Below are positions 1 to 8,896 of a stretch of 64,000 nucleotides of DNA, piece after piece. Source of the stretch: VXOZ01 sp965220045 (GTDB lineage Bacteria; Chloroflexota; UBA11872; VXOZ01). Every line of letters begins with the position of its first letter. Position 1 is the stretch's first letter. Below the pieces are notes generated by a model. It was not told where the DNA came from. It was given only the letters and a program-made list of their open reading frames with translations, and did not search any database. The stretch covers positions 3,100,001 through 3,164,000 of the forward strand of contig OZ244803.1 of the NCBI GenBank assembly GCA_965220045.1. Direction: 5' to 3'. The position numbers were made by a program, and so were the translations under genes.

Positions 1-339
1 CAGCGGTTGGTTGCTTGCCATGAGTTTCTCGATGAGCTCTTCCAATTTGACTGTCAACATCAAGTGGACTTGCTTTATGGTGACGAAGTTCTTTCTACCA
101 TCGAGGCCCCGAACCCAAACGACCGAGACACCTGCTCGACCAATCTGACCGATGAGTCGTTTTCTCGCGTCATCGTCTATTGTGATCCAAACGAGTTGGT
201 TTTGAGCTAGCCAAGTAATGAGTTCGGGGTCTTTTGCACCGCGCTTGCCGTGTTCGGCTGGATGCGAAATCGGATAGCCCACCAGCGCCAGTGCGCGCGC
301 TACCTGTGGCGGCAAGTTTTCATCAAGAAAGAACTGCAT
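1..339 (-). CDS. VapC45-like PIN/DUF5615 toxin, 3' end cut by window edge
   Basis: The reverse strand reads from ATG at 339 through the window edge without a stop, so the gene is partial (113 residues visible). The protein begins MQFFLDENLPPQVARAL, the hallmark of the DUF5615/Mut7-C-like PIN fold, with the first acidic residue D6 in the FLDENL motif and a second acidic cluster in WITIDDDARKR near residue 52. Proteins of this family are the predicted RNase toxins of VapBC45-type modules. The start overlaps the last 17 bases of the upstream DUF433 gene, so the pair is an operon with likely translational coupling. Toxin activity is inferred from family and context, not shown by the sequence. Confidence 0.82.
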   Translation of the reverse strand, partial: MQFFLDENLPPQVARALALVGYPISHPAEHGKRGAKDPELITWLAQNQLVWITIDDDARKRLIGQIGRAGVSVVWVRGLDGRKNFVTIKQVHLMLTVKLEELIEKLMASNQPL

Positions 340-1081
340 TGGCTTGAGACGCCCCGGACAGCCACCGCTCCCACTCAATTGCGTCTGAAACCTGTTCCTT
401 TCGCAACTGAAATGCTCCGGCGAGCGTCTCGATACTGTCGCCAGCCTGGTTTAGAGACCAAAGCGAGCGAGTCTCGACTCGTGTACCTTCGATGCAAGGC
501 GCGCCAAACTGGATTTCTGGATCTAAGAGCACTGCCGGAAAAGGCTGCCATTGCACGGGTTTGCCGCCTGACGCAAAGAGCAGACCGTGACTTGCCGGGG
601 TTAAAAATTCAGCCATCAAGTCCTCAAAGGCGAGTTGCCCGTACTGCGATGCCGCAATGAGTTCATTAGTAAACCTCACGAATACTTCTGAACGTGCAGT
701 CCACATCTCCTCTGTGAGAAAAGGTTGTGGTATTCCCCGCAGCCGCCGGACATAGTCCTCGGCCCCCAAAATGGCCTTGTATGCTATTCCGCGGGACCGA
801 AACAGGGCAATCATTCGTAGGCGCACGAGATCAGCAAAGGTGATTACGCGGTCTCTACTGGACACTCGATATGGTTCTTCCCACCCCAAGCCACGTCGAA
901 TCCATTGAGCAACGTGGTGCGTATTGGCCTCAATGAACCTATCGTGCCGCCGCTTCCACAGGCCGAGATTCTTACCGGTAGGCGGAGTCGTTGCGCGCAG
1001 GAGCACTGCGGTGTCCCGCAGGGTATACGCGCCTGCAAAGAGAATTGCTTCCGGGCTATCTAGCTCAGTAACTTGTGCCAT
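323..1081 (-). CDS. DUF433 antitoxin with MerR-like N-terminal region (VapB45-like)
   Basis: The C-terminal 60 residues (LDPEIQFGAPCIEGTRV onward, ending in a VSDAIEWERWL helix) are a DUF433 domain. The N-terminal half contains YTLRDTAVLLRA and a VITFADLVRLRMIALFRSRG segment resembling the DNA-binding part of MerR-like proteins, as in VapB45-type antitoxins. I place the start at ATG 1081 because AAGAAGGGG lies just upstream; an in-frame ATG at 1159 would add 26 residues without a better ribosome site. It precedes and overlaps the PIN-like toxin gene by 17 bases. Likely role: DNA-binding antitoxin that represses its own operon and neutralises the toxin. Confidence 0.8.
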   Translation of the reverse strand: MAQVTELDSPEAILFAGAYTLRDTAVLLRATTPPTGKNLGLWKRRHDRFIEANTHHVAQWIRRGLGWEEPYRVSSRDRVITFADLVRLRMIALFRSRGIAYKAILGAEDYVRRLRGIPQPFLTEEMWTARSEVFVRFTNELIAASQYGQLAFEDLMAEFLTPASHGLLFASGGKPVQWQPFPAVLLDPEIQFGAPCIEGTRVETRSLWSLNQAGDSIETLAGAFQLRKEQVSDAIEWERWLSGASQANAVLS

Positions 1082-1211
1082 TGCCCCTTCTTTTTCTCTC
1101 AATTGGAAGGCCCTTTGACTGACTGTTGGACGGGCACCACCGGCCGAATAGTCAGTCAATACCGCATGCGCAGTGAATTAATGCCTTGAGGAGTTCATCC
1201 AGCAGGCAGCG

Positions 1212-1577
1212 TTACTCCGCGCGGCGGGAGAGCAACGTCACTGCGTAGACGAGACCGATGAGCGGGACCACGGAAAAGATCAACGGCAGCAACCAGTCGC
1301 CGCGAATATTCCCAGACAGGATCAAAAGTGCCAGCGTAACGTCGGCGATCACGTTGATTGCGATTATTGCCGATCCAATCATCAACACACTGCGGGCAGG
1401 TGTGCGCAGGGCGGCCATATACAGCAGCGCGGCGGCCGTAATCGGATGAACGGCCATCAATACGGCGCGTTCTCCAATGCTGCCGCCATCGGCAAAGCCG
1501 CCGACCAGGGCCGTAAACCCGGTCAGCAGTGCGTGAATTGCCCCCAATGCGAGCAGTGCTACTCGAAAGTACTTCAC
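1212..1577 (-). CDS. Small four-helix membrane protein, function unknown
   Basis: This 121-residue protein starts at GTG 1577. It is almost entirely hydrophobic, with four predicted membrane helices (roughly residues 5-27, 40-57, 63-85 and 93-115) and short charged loops, ending in a LLSRRAE tail. No catalytic motif is visible and I do not recognise the family. It is encoded alone, on the opposite strand to the EF-G-like gene, 134 bases upstream of the neighbouring DUF433 antitoxin start. It may be a general small integral membrane protein; no function is proposed. Confidence 0.6.
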   Translation of the reverse strand: MKYFRVALLALGAIHALLTGFTALVGGFADGGSIGERAVLMAVHPITAAALLYMAALRTPARSVLMIGSAIIAINVIADVTLALLILSGNIRGDWLLPLIFSVVPLIGLVYAVTLLSRRAE

Positions 1578-1841
1578 GGTTGCTCTCGCTCAACACTTGT
1601 GGTGGATGTCAAATCGGAAGTACAGCCATCTTCTTGAATGCCGCTGCACACATGGCCATTTGCTACAGCCGAAGTATGAGCATGCGATTGAACTCGGCAA
1701 GAGAACATGGCAACGAATGCGCTCTGTGCAGGCGGGTGCGCGGCTCAAGTCGCTTTACCAGGGGACGACCATGCGCTTCGCCGTGGTTTGAAATACGCCT
1801 GCGCGTACTCTCAGGCCGCAGTCCCGGCTACCGAATCAGCT

Positions 1842-1871
1842 TTGATACGGCGTTGTGCTCTGGTATATAAT
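1842..1871 (+). promoter_or_regulatory. Sigma70-like promoter of the EF-G-like gene
   Basis: TTGATA (1842-1847) and a perfect TATAAT (1866-1871) are separated by 18 bases, giving a strong housekeeping-type promoter about 50 bases ahead of the chosen ATG at 1922. It is the best match to the consensus found in the window. Confidence 0.65.
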
Positions 1872-1921
1872 GCCAGTCTTAAGTGCACTATACCTCTTTC
1901 TCCAACAAGGGTACAAACCGT

Positions 1922-4003
1922 ATGAAGGCGTATGCGACGGACAAGATTCGGAATGTCGGGCTCTATTCCCACGTGGGCGCGGGCAAGACCTCTCTCGCGG
2001 AAGCGATGCTCTTCGCGACCGGCGCGATCAATCGCCTCGGTTCCGTGGATAGCGGCGGCACGGTCTCAGACTACGATCCGGACGAGGTCAAGCGCCAGAT
2101 CTCCCTCAATCTAACGCTCGTCCCCGTAGAGCGGAATGATGACAAGATCAATGTGCTCGACACGCCGGGCTACGCCGACTTCTCCGGCGAGGTTGCGAGC
2201 GCCCTCCACGTATCCGATGGGGCCGTGTTGGTGGTGGACGTGGCCAGCGGCGTACAAGTGGGCACTGAAGAGTCGTGGGAGCGCATTACCGCCCACGAAC
2301 TCCCGCGCCTGATCTTTGTCAATCGAATGGACCGCGAGAACGCCGACTACTTCAGCACGGTGGAAAGCCTGCGTGAATACTTTGGCAACAGCGTCACGCC
2401 GCTCCACGTCCCCATAGGGTCTCAGGACGACTTCAAGGGCGTGGTTGACGTCCTCGCGGACACCGCCTACCTCTATGCCGACAACGAAGTGTCCGAGGCC
2501 GCGGTGCCGGACGATCTGGCGGATACGGTGGAAGAGTACCGTATGACCCTGATCGAGAACGTGGTGGAACTCGACGACGACCTGACGGAAAAGTATCTGG
2601 AAGGCGAGGACATTTCCGCCGACGAGCTCCAGACAGCCCTCCACGAAGGCGTGCGCACCGGGCAGGTAACGCCGGTGCTGTGCGGGTCCGCCACCAAGAA
2701 CGTGGGCGTGCACGCGCTCATGGACGCGATTGTGCGCTACCTGCCGTCGCCGGCTGAAACCGCTGCCGCGACAGCGACGCTGGAGGGCGAAGAGCAGGAG
2801 CTGGCAGCCGACGCGGAGGGTCCGCTGGCGGCCTTCGTCTATAAGACCCTGGCCGATCCCTACGTCGGCAAACTGTCGTTCATTCGTGTCTATTCGGGCA
2901 CGCTTCGTTCGGATTCTCGTGTTTGGAACGTCAATACGGGGAGCGAGGAGCGCATCGGCCAGTTGCTCTTCGTGCGGGGGCGCGAACAGGAGAATACCGA
3001 CCACATAGCAGCCGGGGATATGGGCGCGGTGGCCAAGCTGGCCGAAACCCTTACCAGCCACACGCTGAGCGAGCGCAAGCAGCCGCTTGCGCTGCCCGCC
3101 GTCACGTTCCCGCGCTGGCTCTTCACCGCCGCCATCGAGCCGACTTCGAAAGAAGACCTGGAGAAGCTCAGCAGCGCGCTGGCCCGGGTTACCGAAGAAG
3201 ACCCCAGCCTGCACGTAGAACGGCAGCAGATTACGGGTCAGACCCTGTTCTCGGGCATTGGGGAGACCCACATCAATGTCGCGCTGGAGCGCATGAAGCG
3301 TAAGTTTGGCGCCGACGTGAAGACGGTAACGGTGAAAGTGCCCTACAAAGAGACCATTATGGGCACCGCGGCTGCGGAAGGACGCTTTGTGCGGCAGACC
3401 GGCGGCCACGGCCAGTACGCCGTCTGCAATATCGAAATCGAGCCCACGGGCAGGGGCGAGGGCTTCGAGTTTGTGGACAAGATCTTTGGCGGCGCGATCT
3501 CGGCTCCGTTCCGCGAGGCCGTGCACAAGGGCGTCCGCGAAGCCATGAAAGAAGGTACGCTCGCCGCGGGCGAGGTGGTAGACTTGCGCGTCACCCTTGT
3601 AGACGGCAAGGAGCACACGGTCGACTCCTCCGACTTGGCCTTTCAGATTGCCGGGTCCATGGCCCTGGGTGAAGCTATGGATAGGGCCAAACCCGTCCTC
3701 TTGGAGCCGGTCTTGCAGATGAAAGTGCGCGTGCCGGAAGACCGCATGGGTGACGTGATTGGCGATCTCACGAGCCGCCGCGCCCGGGTGCACAACATGG
3801 ACATGGTGTCGCCCGGCACGATGGAGGTCGAAGCGGAAGTGCCCCAGGCTGAGGTGCTGCGCTACGCCACCGACCTGCGTTCCCTCACGCAAGGCCGCGC
3901 CACCTTCACTTCCGAGTTCATAGGCTACGAGCAGGTGCCTGCCAGCGCCCAGGAGCAGGTGGTAGAGGCCCACAAGCGCGCGAAGGAAGAAGCCTCGGCG
4001 TAG
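1922..4003 (+). CDS. Elongation factor G-like translational GTPase (EF-G paralogue)
   Basis: A 693-residue protein with full EF-G architecture. GTPase motifs are G1 (SHVGAGKTS, about residues 16-24), G3 (DTPGYADF), G4 (NRMD) and G5 (GSATK). Domain IV carries RQTGGHGQYA, and the C-terminal domain follows. The G1 sequence with YSHVGAGKTSLAEAML and the following RLGSVDSGGTVSDYDP stretch match the EF-G-like (FusA2-type) paralogue group rather than canonical EF-G, and there is no str operon (rpsL, rpsG, tuf) beside it. It probably binds ribosomes and hydrolyses GTP, but may not be the main translocase. ATG 1922 is preceded by AAGGG; an upstream in-frame ATG at 1883 is less likely because it lies only about 12 bases after the -10 element. 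Confidence 0.9.
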   Translation: MKAYATDKIRNVGLYSHVGAGKTSLAEAMLFATGAINRLGSVDSGGTVSDYDPDEVKRQISLNLTLVPVERNDDKINVLDTPGYADFSGEVASALHVSDGAVLVVDVASGVQVGTEESWERITAHELPRLIFVNRMDRENADYFSTVESLREYFGNSVTPLHVPIGSQDDFKGVVDVLADTAYLYADNEVSEAAVPDDLADTVEEYRMTLIENVVELDDDLTEKYLEGEDISADELQTALHEGVRTGQVTPVLCGSATKNVGVHALMDAIVRYLPSPAETAAATATLEGEEQELAADAEGPLAAFVYKTLADPYVGKLSFIRVYSGTLRSDSRVWNVNTGSEERIGQLLFVRGREQENTDHIAAGDMGAVAKLAETLTSHTLSERKQPLALPAVTFPRWLFTAAIEPTSKEDLEKLSSALARVTEEDPSLHVERQQITGQTLFSGIGETHINVALERMKRKFGADVKTVTVKVPYKETIMGTAAAEGRFVRQTGGHGQYAVCNIEIEPTGRGEGFEFVDKIFGGAISAPFREAVHKGVREAMKEGTLAAGEVVDLRVTLVDGKEHTVDSSDLAFQIAGSMALGEAMDRAKPVLLEPVLQMKVRVPEDRMGDVIGDLTSRRARVHNMDMVSPGTMEVEAEVPQAEVLRYATDLRSLTQGRATFTSEFIGYEQVPASAQEQVVEAHKRAKEEASA

Positions 4004-4659
4004 GGTTTTAGCGCTCTAGACACAAGCCGCGCGCCGCGCACTTCGCGCGCAACGGCAACGCAACGCTTTGGCGGCCCTCAGGAGCGCGTGAAAGCCTGCT
4101 TGACGCCACCGGCCGCGCAACGCGCTCGCTCTCCCATTCCCTGGGAGACCCACGCAGAATCCCGCCTGCAGGCCGGATGATCGTCCTTTTCTTGGAGTGC
4201 ACCATACAGAGACATCGGTGACTGTTGTTTGGTGAATGGGTTACGCACTGCACCGGTTGACACGTACGGGTGCTTTGCACCGGCTTGGGAAAGGTATATT
4301 CCAAGCCTCGCACCATAACCGCATTTCAATCCGGCAGCCAGTGCCAGGGAAACAATCCGCTTCTGTACAGGTATTAAGTCGATCCGGTCTCTAAGACGTG
4401 GTCACGGCTTGCCGGGAAGGTCCCCGTTCTCGATGGTGTAGCCCACGGACCCGATCGTGTGAAGCCTGTGTGGTTGGTCTGTAGAGCAACCCTTGCGCAG
4501 AACTCGCCGCCACGTCGACTAAACCACTCCCTCTCGCTGGGGAGAGGTCCGGGGCGAGGAAACACCACAGCCTGTAGAGTTTCATTCCGCCTGATAGGGG
4601 TAACACTCAGTTAGCATAGATCTGAAGGCCATCTCTGCCGCTAGTCCTAAGGAAGTACC
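4004..4659. other. Gene-free stretch with one palindromic repeat remnant
   Basis: No convincing gene is present. Around 4525-4562 a CCCTCTCGCTGGGGAGAGG palindrome resembles the CCCTCTCC...GGAGAGGG repeat family seen at 33.2, 47.7 and 60.6-60.8 kb. The rest shows nothing recognisable. Confidence 0.4.
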
Positions 4660-5886
4660 ATGAACGCACCATCCGAGGCCGCCTACGACCTGGTCATTCA
4701 CGCCGGACGTATCCTGTGTCCCGCCACGGGACGGGATGGACCCGGAGCGGTGGCGGTGCGCGGCGACCGCATCGCGGCGGTTGCGCTCGCCTCGCAGACG
4801 CAGACTTCGTCGGAGACGCAGACTTCGTCGCAGACGCAGGCTTCCTCGCAGGACAGCACGGCGGGGGCTGCGCCGCCGTTGGAGTCGACACGCCGGACGC
4901 TGTCTTTTCCCGAGGGGATTCTGCTGCCCGGTTTGATTGACGCGCACGCGCATCCGGCGCTCTCGGGCTCCAAATACGGCATTGAGCCCGACACGCACAT
5001 CCTGCCGTACGGTTCCACAACGCTGCTCTCGCAGGGCGACGCGGGGGCGAACAACTGGGCCCGCTACAAAGCGGAGACCATCGCCGGCAGCCGCACCCGC
5101 ATTCGCATGGCACTCAATCTCTCGGCCTCCGGTGAATCCAATGAGGCAGGCTGTTTTGCCGATCCGGCCGACGTCGACGTGGACGCCTGCGTGGATACCG
5201 TGCTTGGAGACCCCGAAAACATCTGGGGTATAGCGCTGAACGTTGGCCCCACCAACTGCGGCGGCAACGATCCCCGCGAGATTATGGCCCGCGCCCTTGA
5301 GGCCGCCGAGCGCACGCAAAAACCCCTGCTCATCGGCCAACGCCGCCACGACGACTGGTGCCTGGCAGAGCAATTCGACCTGCTGCGCCCCGGCGACGTG
5401 GTGACGTATTGCTACCATGCGCGAGCGGGGAGCATTGTGGACGCAGGGCGCGTGCTTGACTGCGTCTGGGCCGCCCGCGAGCGCGGCATTCTCTTCGACC
5501 TCGGCCATGGCATGGATTCGTTCAACTTTGAGATCGCCGCAATCGCCATTGCCGAGGGGTTTCTGCCGGATACGATCTCAAGCGACGTCTACGTGCGCCA
5601 CGTGGGCAGTTCGCCGCGCCACCACCTGCCGCTGGTGATGTCCAAGCTCCGCGCCGCCGGCATGAAGGAAGCCGACATCTGGCCCCGCGTGACGTCGCGC
5701 CCCGCCGCGCTCCTTGGCCTGCAGCACGAGATCGGCGCGCTGACGCCCGGCGCCTGTGCCGACCTGGCCGTGCTCCGCTGGGACGACGAACCGCGACCGC
5801 TCCGCGATGCCGCAGGGAACGAACGCGCTGGCAGCGCGTGGGAGCCGGTGCTTACCGTGCGTGGCGGCGAAACAGTTACAAGATAG
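4660..5886 (+). CDS. Amidohydrolase/deacetylase-type metallohydrolase
   Basis: A 408-residue protein of the amidohydrolase superfamily. The first metal-binding motif is DAHAH (H96, H98), followed by CYHARAG and DLGHGMDSFN, which supply further histidines, and by an ISSDVY aspartate. The end (LTPGACADLAVLRW) is the usual C-terminal sandwich strand. The pattern fits the amidohydrolase/deacetylase group related to dihydroorotases; the substrate cannot be read from sequence. A three-copy hexapeptide insertion (residues 45-62) interrupts the N-terminal beta-sandwich. It is a single gene with no operon partner; the small coiled-coil gene follows after 119 bases. Confidence 0.82.
   Translation: MNAPSEAAYDLVIHAGRILCPATGRDGPGAVAVRGDRIAAVALASQTQTSSETQTSSQTQASSQDSTAGAAPPLESTRRTLSFPEGILLPGLIDAHAHPALSGSKYGIEPDTHILPYGSTTLLSQGDAGANNWARYKAETIAGSRTRIRMALNLSASGESNEAGCFADPADVDVDACVDTVLGDPENIWGIALNVGPTNCGGNDPREIMARALEAAERTQKPLLIGQRRHDDWCLAEQFDLLRPGDVVTYCYHARAGSIVDAGRVLDCVWAARERGILFDLGHGMDSFNFEIAAIAIAEGFLPDTISSDVYVRHVGSSPRHHLPLVMSKLRAAGMKEADIWPRVTSRPAALLGLQHEIGALTPGACADLAVLRWDDEPRPLRDAAGNERAGSAWEPVLTVRGGETVTR
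4792..4845 (+). repeat. 18-bp tandem repeat inside the amidohydrolase gene
   Basis: Three units (4792-4809, 4810-4827, 4828-4845) follow the pattern TCGCAGACGCAGACTTCG with few changes and encode Ser/Gln/Thr-rich hexapeptides. The unit length keeps the reading frame, so copy-number change would only alter a surface linker. Confidence 0.85.
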
Positions 5887-6005
5887 TGTCCTTGCGAACG
5901 CGATCCACCCGCGAGTATGGCCCCAAACTTCGCACTGTAGCGGAAATATCGAGAATGGCACAAATGTGCTATTCGTGCTATAGTTCAGGGAGAAGGAGAA
6001 GGGCA

Positions 6006-6278
6006 ATGGCGACAACAGAGGAGCGGCTTTCACGTTTGGAAGGCGGCTATGGTCACCTGGCCACAAAAGCAGATATAGCAGAAACTAAGAATGAGATTAC
6101 CGCGCTTGAAGGCAAAGTGATTGCGATTGAAGCCAAAGTGGGTGGACTCGAAGGTATCGTGAACGCCCTCGCTAGTGAAATGCGCAGTGAGTTTCGCATC
6201 CACAGGTGGGTTCTTGGCCTTTTGTTCGCCCTCAACCTACTGATATTGGGGAGAGTGTTCGAGATCATCTCACTCTAG
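6006..6278 (+). CDS. Small coiled-coil, tail-anchored membrane protein (LEGGYxHLATK family, copy 1)
   Basis: The protein has 90 residues. It starts with MATTEERLSRLEGGYGHLATK, continues as a heptad-like coiled coil (ADIAETKNEITALEGKV and so on) to about residue 62, and ends with one hydrophobic helix (WVLGLLFALNLLILG). ATG 6006 is preceded by GGAGAAGGAGAAGGG. Two further members sharing the head are encoded at 55988-56359 and 58346-58531. The topology, a cytoplasmic coiled coil anchored by a C-terminal helix, recalls DUF1640-like and XhlA-like small proteins, but no function is established here. Confidence 0.75.
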   Translation: MATTEERLSRLEGGYGHLATKADIAETKNEITALEGKVIAIEAKVGGLEGIVNALASEMRSEFRIHRWVLGLLFALNLLILGRVFEIISL

Positions 6279-6535
6279 AACACTGGCGAGCGACTTCATC
6301 CTTTCCGTGCCCCTGCCGTAAAACGAACCCTCCGCTTTATATGTGGTTCCGCTCTTCCTGCGCATATTCGGACTTAGTCCCACTTTGGGAGTCCTACCGT
6401 AGAGTCCTCTCACTTCTTTCCGCACACGCGTCAGGCGACTTCAAGAAGTGGCAACGCGGGGGCCTGCCCCCCACTCTTGGCGCCCACAGCGATCACTAGC
6501 GCAGACAAGGCGCTTTAGCCGGCGAAAGGCGTGAA

Positions 6536-7336
6536 GTGCGCTTTCAGGACACCTCTGATTACACACCGGTTGCGCCGCACTATGATGCAACGCGCAACAT
6601 TCCCTTTGGGCTCTTGCATACGTGTTTCGAACGCATTTTCGCAAAAGCCGGCTTCCCCGAAACGGGCCGCATTCTCGACGCCGGCTGCGGCACGGCGCAG
6701 GTGTCACTGCCTTTAATCAAGAGCGGCTTTAGCGTCGTAGGCGTGGACGTGTCGCCAGCCATGCTGGCAATCGCGCGCCAGAAGGTGGCACCCGGCGCTT
6801 CGGCGGAGTTCAGAGTGGCCGACGTGCGGTCTCTCGCAGACCCGGACGGTGCTTACGACGGGGTCGTCGTCTCCAAGCTCTTCCAGCATGTCGGCAACTG
6901 GCAGTCAGCCGTAGACGAATTGCTGCGGGTGACCAAGGACGGCGGCCTATTCATGCATATCAATGAAAAAGGCGCCTTCAAGCATGCGGTCAGAAGAGAA
7001 TTCTCCGCCCGTTGTGAGAAGCGCGGCTACAGCGATCTCTACGTTGGCATCAAAGACCGTAGTCAACTCGGCGTATATCTTACGGAACAAGGCGCGGAGC
7101 CGCTCGCCATCGACACGCGCGATCTGGCTTGGAAGAAGGCGATCACCTACGCAACGGCGCTTGAACACCTCAAGCTGAAGCTCCATTCGGAATACTGGGC
7201 GATCCCCGCTGGAGTGTATGCTCAAGTGCTAGACGAGGTGAGGGCATGGGTGCACGCGCAGCCCGGTGGCGAGGATACGGTCGAGACGATGCGACCCTAT
7301 CTGGCGGCTGAGGTCTTTACCATCAGGAAGCAGTAG
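6536..7336 (+). CDS. Class I SAM-dependent methyltransferase
   Basis: 266 residues from GTG 6536. Motif I is ILDAGCGTAQVSLPL, the acidic residue after beta-2 is in VVGVDVSPAML, and motif IV lies around DGVVVSKLFQHV. This is the Methyltransf_11/25 fold with a roughly 100-residue C-terminal addition of no known family. The acceptor cannot be deduced. It stands alone: the preceding 257 bases carry no gene and the following 356 separate it from a convergent ABC permease pseudogene. Confidence 0.8.
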   Translation: MRFQDTSDYTPVAPHYDATRNIPFGLLHTCFERIFAKAGFPETGRILDAGCGTAQVSLPLIKSGFSVVGVDVSPAMLAIARQKVAPGASAEFRVADVRSLADPDGAYDGVVVSKLFQHVGNWQSAVDELLRVTKDGGLFMHINEKGAFKHAVRREFSARCEKRGYSDLYVGIKDRSQLGVYLTEQGAEPLAIDTRDLAWKKAITYATALEHLKLKLHSEYWAIPAGVYAQVLDEVRAWVHAQPGGEDTVETMRPYLAAEVFTIRKQ

Positions 7337-7692
7337 TCTACCGGCGAAAATGTGATCATACACTTTTTGCCGCGTGTGCCGGGTTTCTGCCCTGTACGTG
7401 ATACGGGCAGGCGTTGCGCCAGAATCACCGTACTCTTGCATAGGGCACATGCGGGGATAACACTGGCGGCCAGTTTCTTGACCGTCATTCGCAGGAATCT
7501 CGCGAATGCACGGTGAAGATGGATTCCCGCTTTCGCGACGGAAAGAGACGCACTCAAGGCCCTATAAGAGCGGACCGGCAACAGATTTGTCAACGCAGTC
7601 AATACATACCTGACGGATTCGGCGCGGAGCCGCATCGGAAACCCCTGAAGCGGCGGGGCAGGCAATCCCTGTAGCTAGTCTCCGGCCTCACG
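7337..7692. other. Gene-free stretch between converging genes
   Basis: No gene is supported. Near 7514-7535 a GATGGATTCCCGCTTTCGCG half of the ATTCCCGC/GCGGGAAT palindrome family is present, lacking its second arm. Confidence 0.4.
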
Positions 7693-8458
7693 TCACACGC
7701 CCGCCTGCACCCAGGCGCACAATCGCCGGTCGAGGAATTCGATCACGGCGTAGAGGCTGAGGCCCAGCGCGGCCATGGCCACGATGCCGGCGTACATGGC
7801 GGGATAGTCCACCCGTCCCCACGACTGCACGACGATGAAGTAGCCCAGGCCGTTGTGCGTGGCAAAGGTCTCCGTGAAGAAGAGCACGGCGATGGCCGTG
7901 CCGCTGGTGATGCGCAGCGAGCTGAGTACCGACGGCAACACGGCGGGAAAGTAGACGTACCGCAGCAGGTGGCGGCGGCGCGCGCCCAGTGAACGTACGG
8001 AGAGGATGAGTTCCGGCCGCACGGCATAGGCGGCATCGCGGGTGAGCACGAGAATCTGGAAATAGAGGATCAAGCTGATGATGAAGATCTTTCGAGGCTT
8101 CGCCCACGCCCAGGAAGAGCATGATGATGGGCAGCAGCACGATCTTCGGCACGGGGTAAATGAGATAGATGAGCGGGCTGGCAATGCGGTCTACCATCGG
8201 CGCCTGACCCACGGCCATGCCCGCCGGGGCCGCCAGTATCACGGCAATGATGATACTCAACACCACGCGGTAGGCGCTGTAAAGCACGTGCTCCCACAGA
8301 CCGCCGGTCCACTCCCGCACAAAGGCCTCCGCCACCACCCACGGCACGGGCAAGATGGGATTCCCCAGCGCCAACGCAGCCAACGCCCACACCGCCACCA
8401 ATGCCACAACGGCGGCAAGCACGAACGGCGGTGTGACGCGTGAACGGGTGGCGATCAT
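7693..8458 (-). pseudogene. ABC transporter permease (SsuC/TauC type), disrupted by a +1 frameshift
   Basis: The N-terminal part (MIATRSRVTPPF to MLFLGVGEASK) and the C-terminal part (IFIISLILYFQ to CAWVQAGV) lie in different frames of the reverse strand. They join cleanly if one base is removed from the AAA run that corresponds to positions 8090-8092. The rebuilt product is about 255 residues with five or six membrane helices and the EAA-type loop RSLGARRRHLLRYVYFPAVLPS, typical of permeases of nitrate/sulfonate/taurine or thiamine-precursor importers. No ATPase or solute-binding gene adjoins it. The defect is either a real frameshift in a homopolymer or a sequencing or assembly error. Confidence 0.8.
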
Positions 8459-8524
8459 GGCAGTGCTCTACCAATTAACCTTCATTTGATGGCGCCAGCA
8501 TTGCCGCACTGCTTCGACACCTGA

Positions 8525-8896
8525 TCATTCAGAGGGCTCTAGTTCGGCTTCTTCGGCGTCTGCGTGCACTTGCAGCAACCGCGATTTCAGCGCCGGCATT
8601 TCCGTGGTCGCAACCTGCCAAACCTGTTCTACGATTATCCCAAAGTACTTGTGAATGAGCACGTCCCGCAAGCCGGCGATCCTCTGCCAAGGAATGTCAG
8701 GGTGCCGTGTACGCAGTGCGCTGGGAACATGCTTGGCGGCCTCGCCGAAGATCTCCACACGGCGAAAAACCGCATCCTGTAGCATGATATTCGCCTCAAA
8801 TTCGCCTGCGGTCACTCCAGCGCAGTAATCCTGGGCTCTTTCGATGCACTCCAGCATGTCTTGCACGTACACGGCGACCGAGCGGTCTTTACTCAT
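8525..8896 (-). CDS. hepT: HepT-type HEPN ribonuclease toxin
   Basis: A 123-residue all-helical DUF86 protein. The signature RX4HXY is R77-DVLI-H82-K-Y84. In studied HepT/MntA pairs, R and H form the RNase site and the Tyr is AMPylated by the antitoxin. The ATG at 8896 overlaps the stop of the upstream antitoxin in an ATGA four-base overlap, so the two are co-translated. Predicted action: RNA cleavage when the antitoxin is lost. Family assignment is secure; activity is inferred. Confidence 0.9.
   Translation of the reverse strand: MSKDRSVAVYVQDMLECIERAQDYCAGVTAGEFEANIMLQDAVFRRVEIFGEAAKHVPSALRTRHPDIPWQRIAGLRDVLIHKYFGIIVEQVWQVATTEMPALKSRLLQVHADAEEAELEPSE

Noticed and set aside
2111..3973. Long open frame on the reverse strand of the EF-G-like gene
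   Set aside because: It lies fully antisense to a clearly conserved gene; its sequence has no family motif and a His/Arg/Gly-rich composition typical of antisense reading of GC-rich codons.
7693..8184. Second half of the ABC permease as a separate gene
   Set aside because: Its first 30 residues (ARSSISFTPCRRSCCCPSSC) are non-coding-like, and the two halves join into one standard permease by removing one base.
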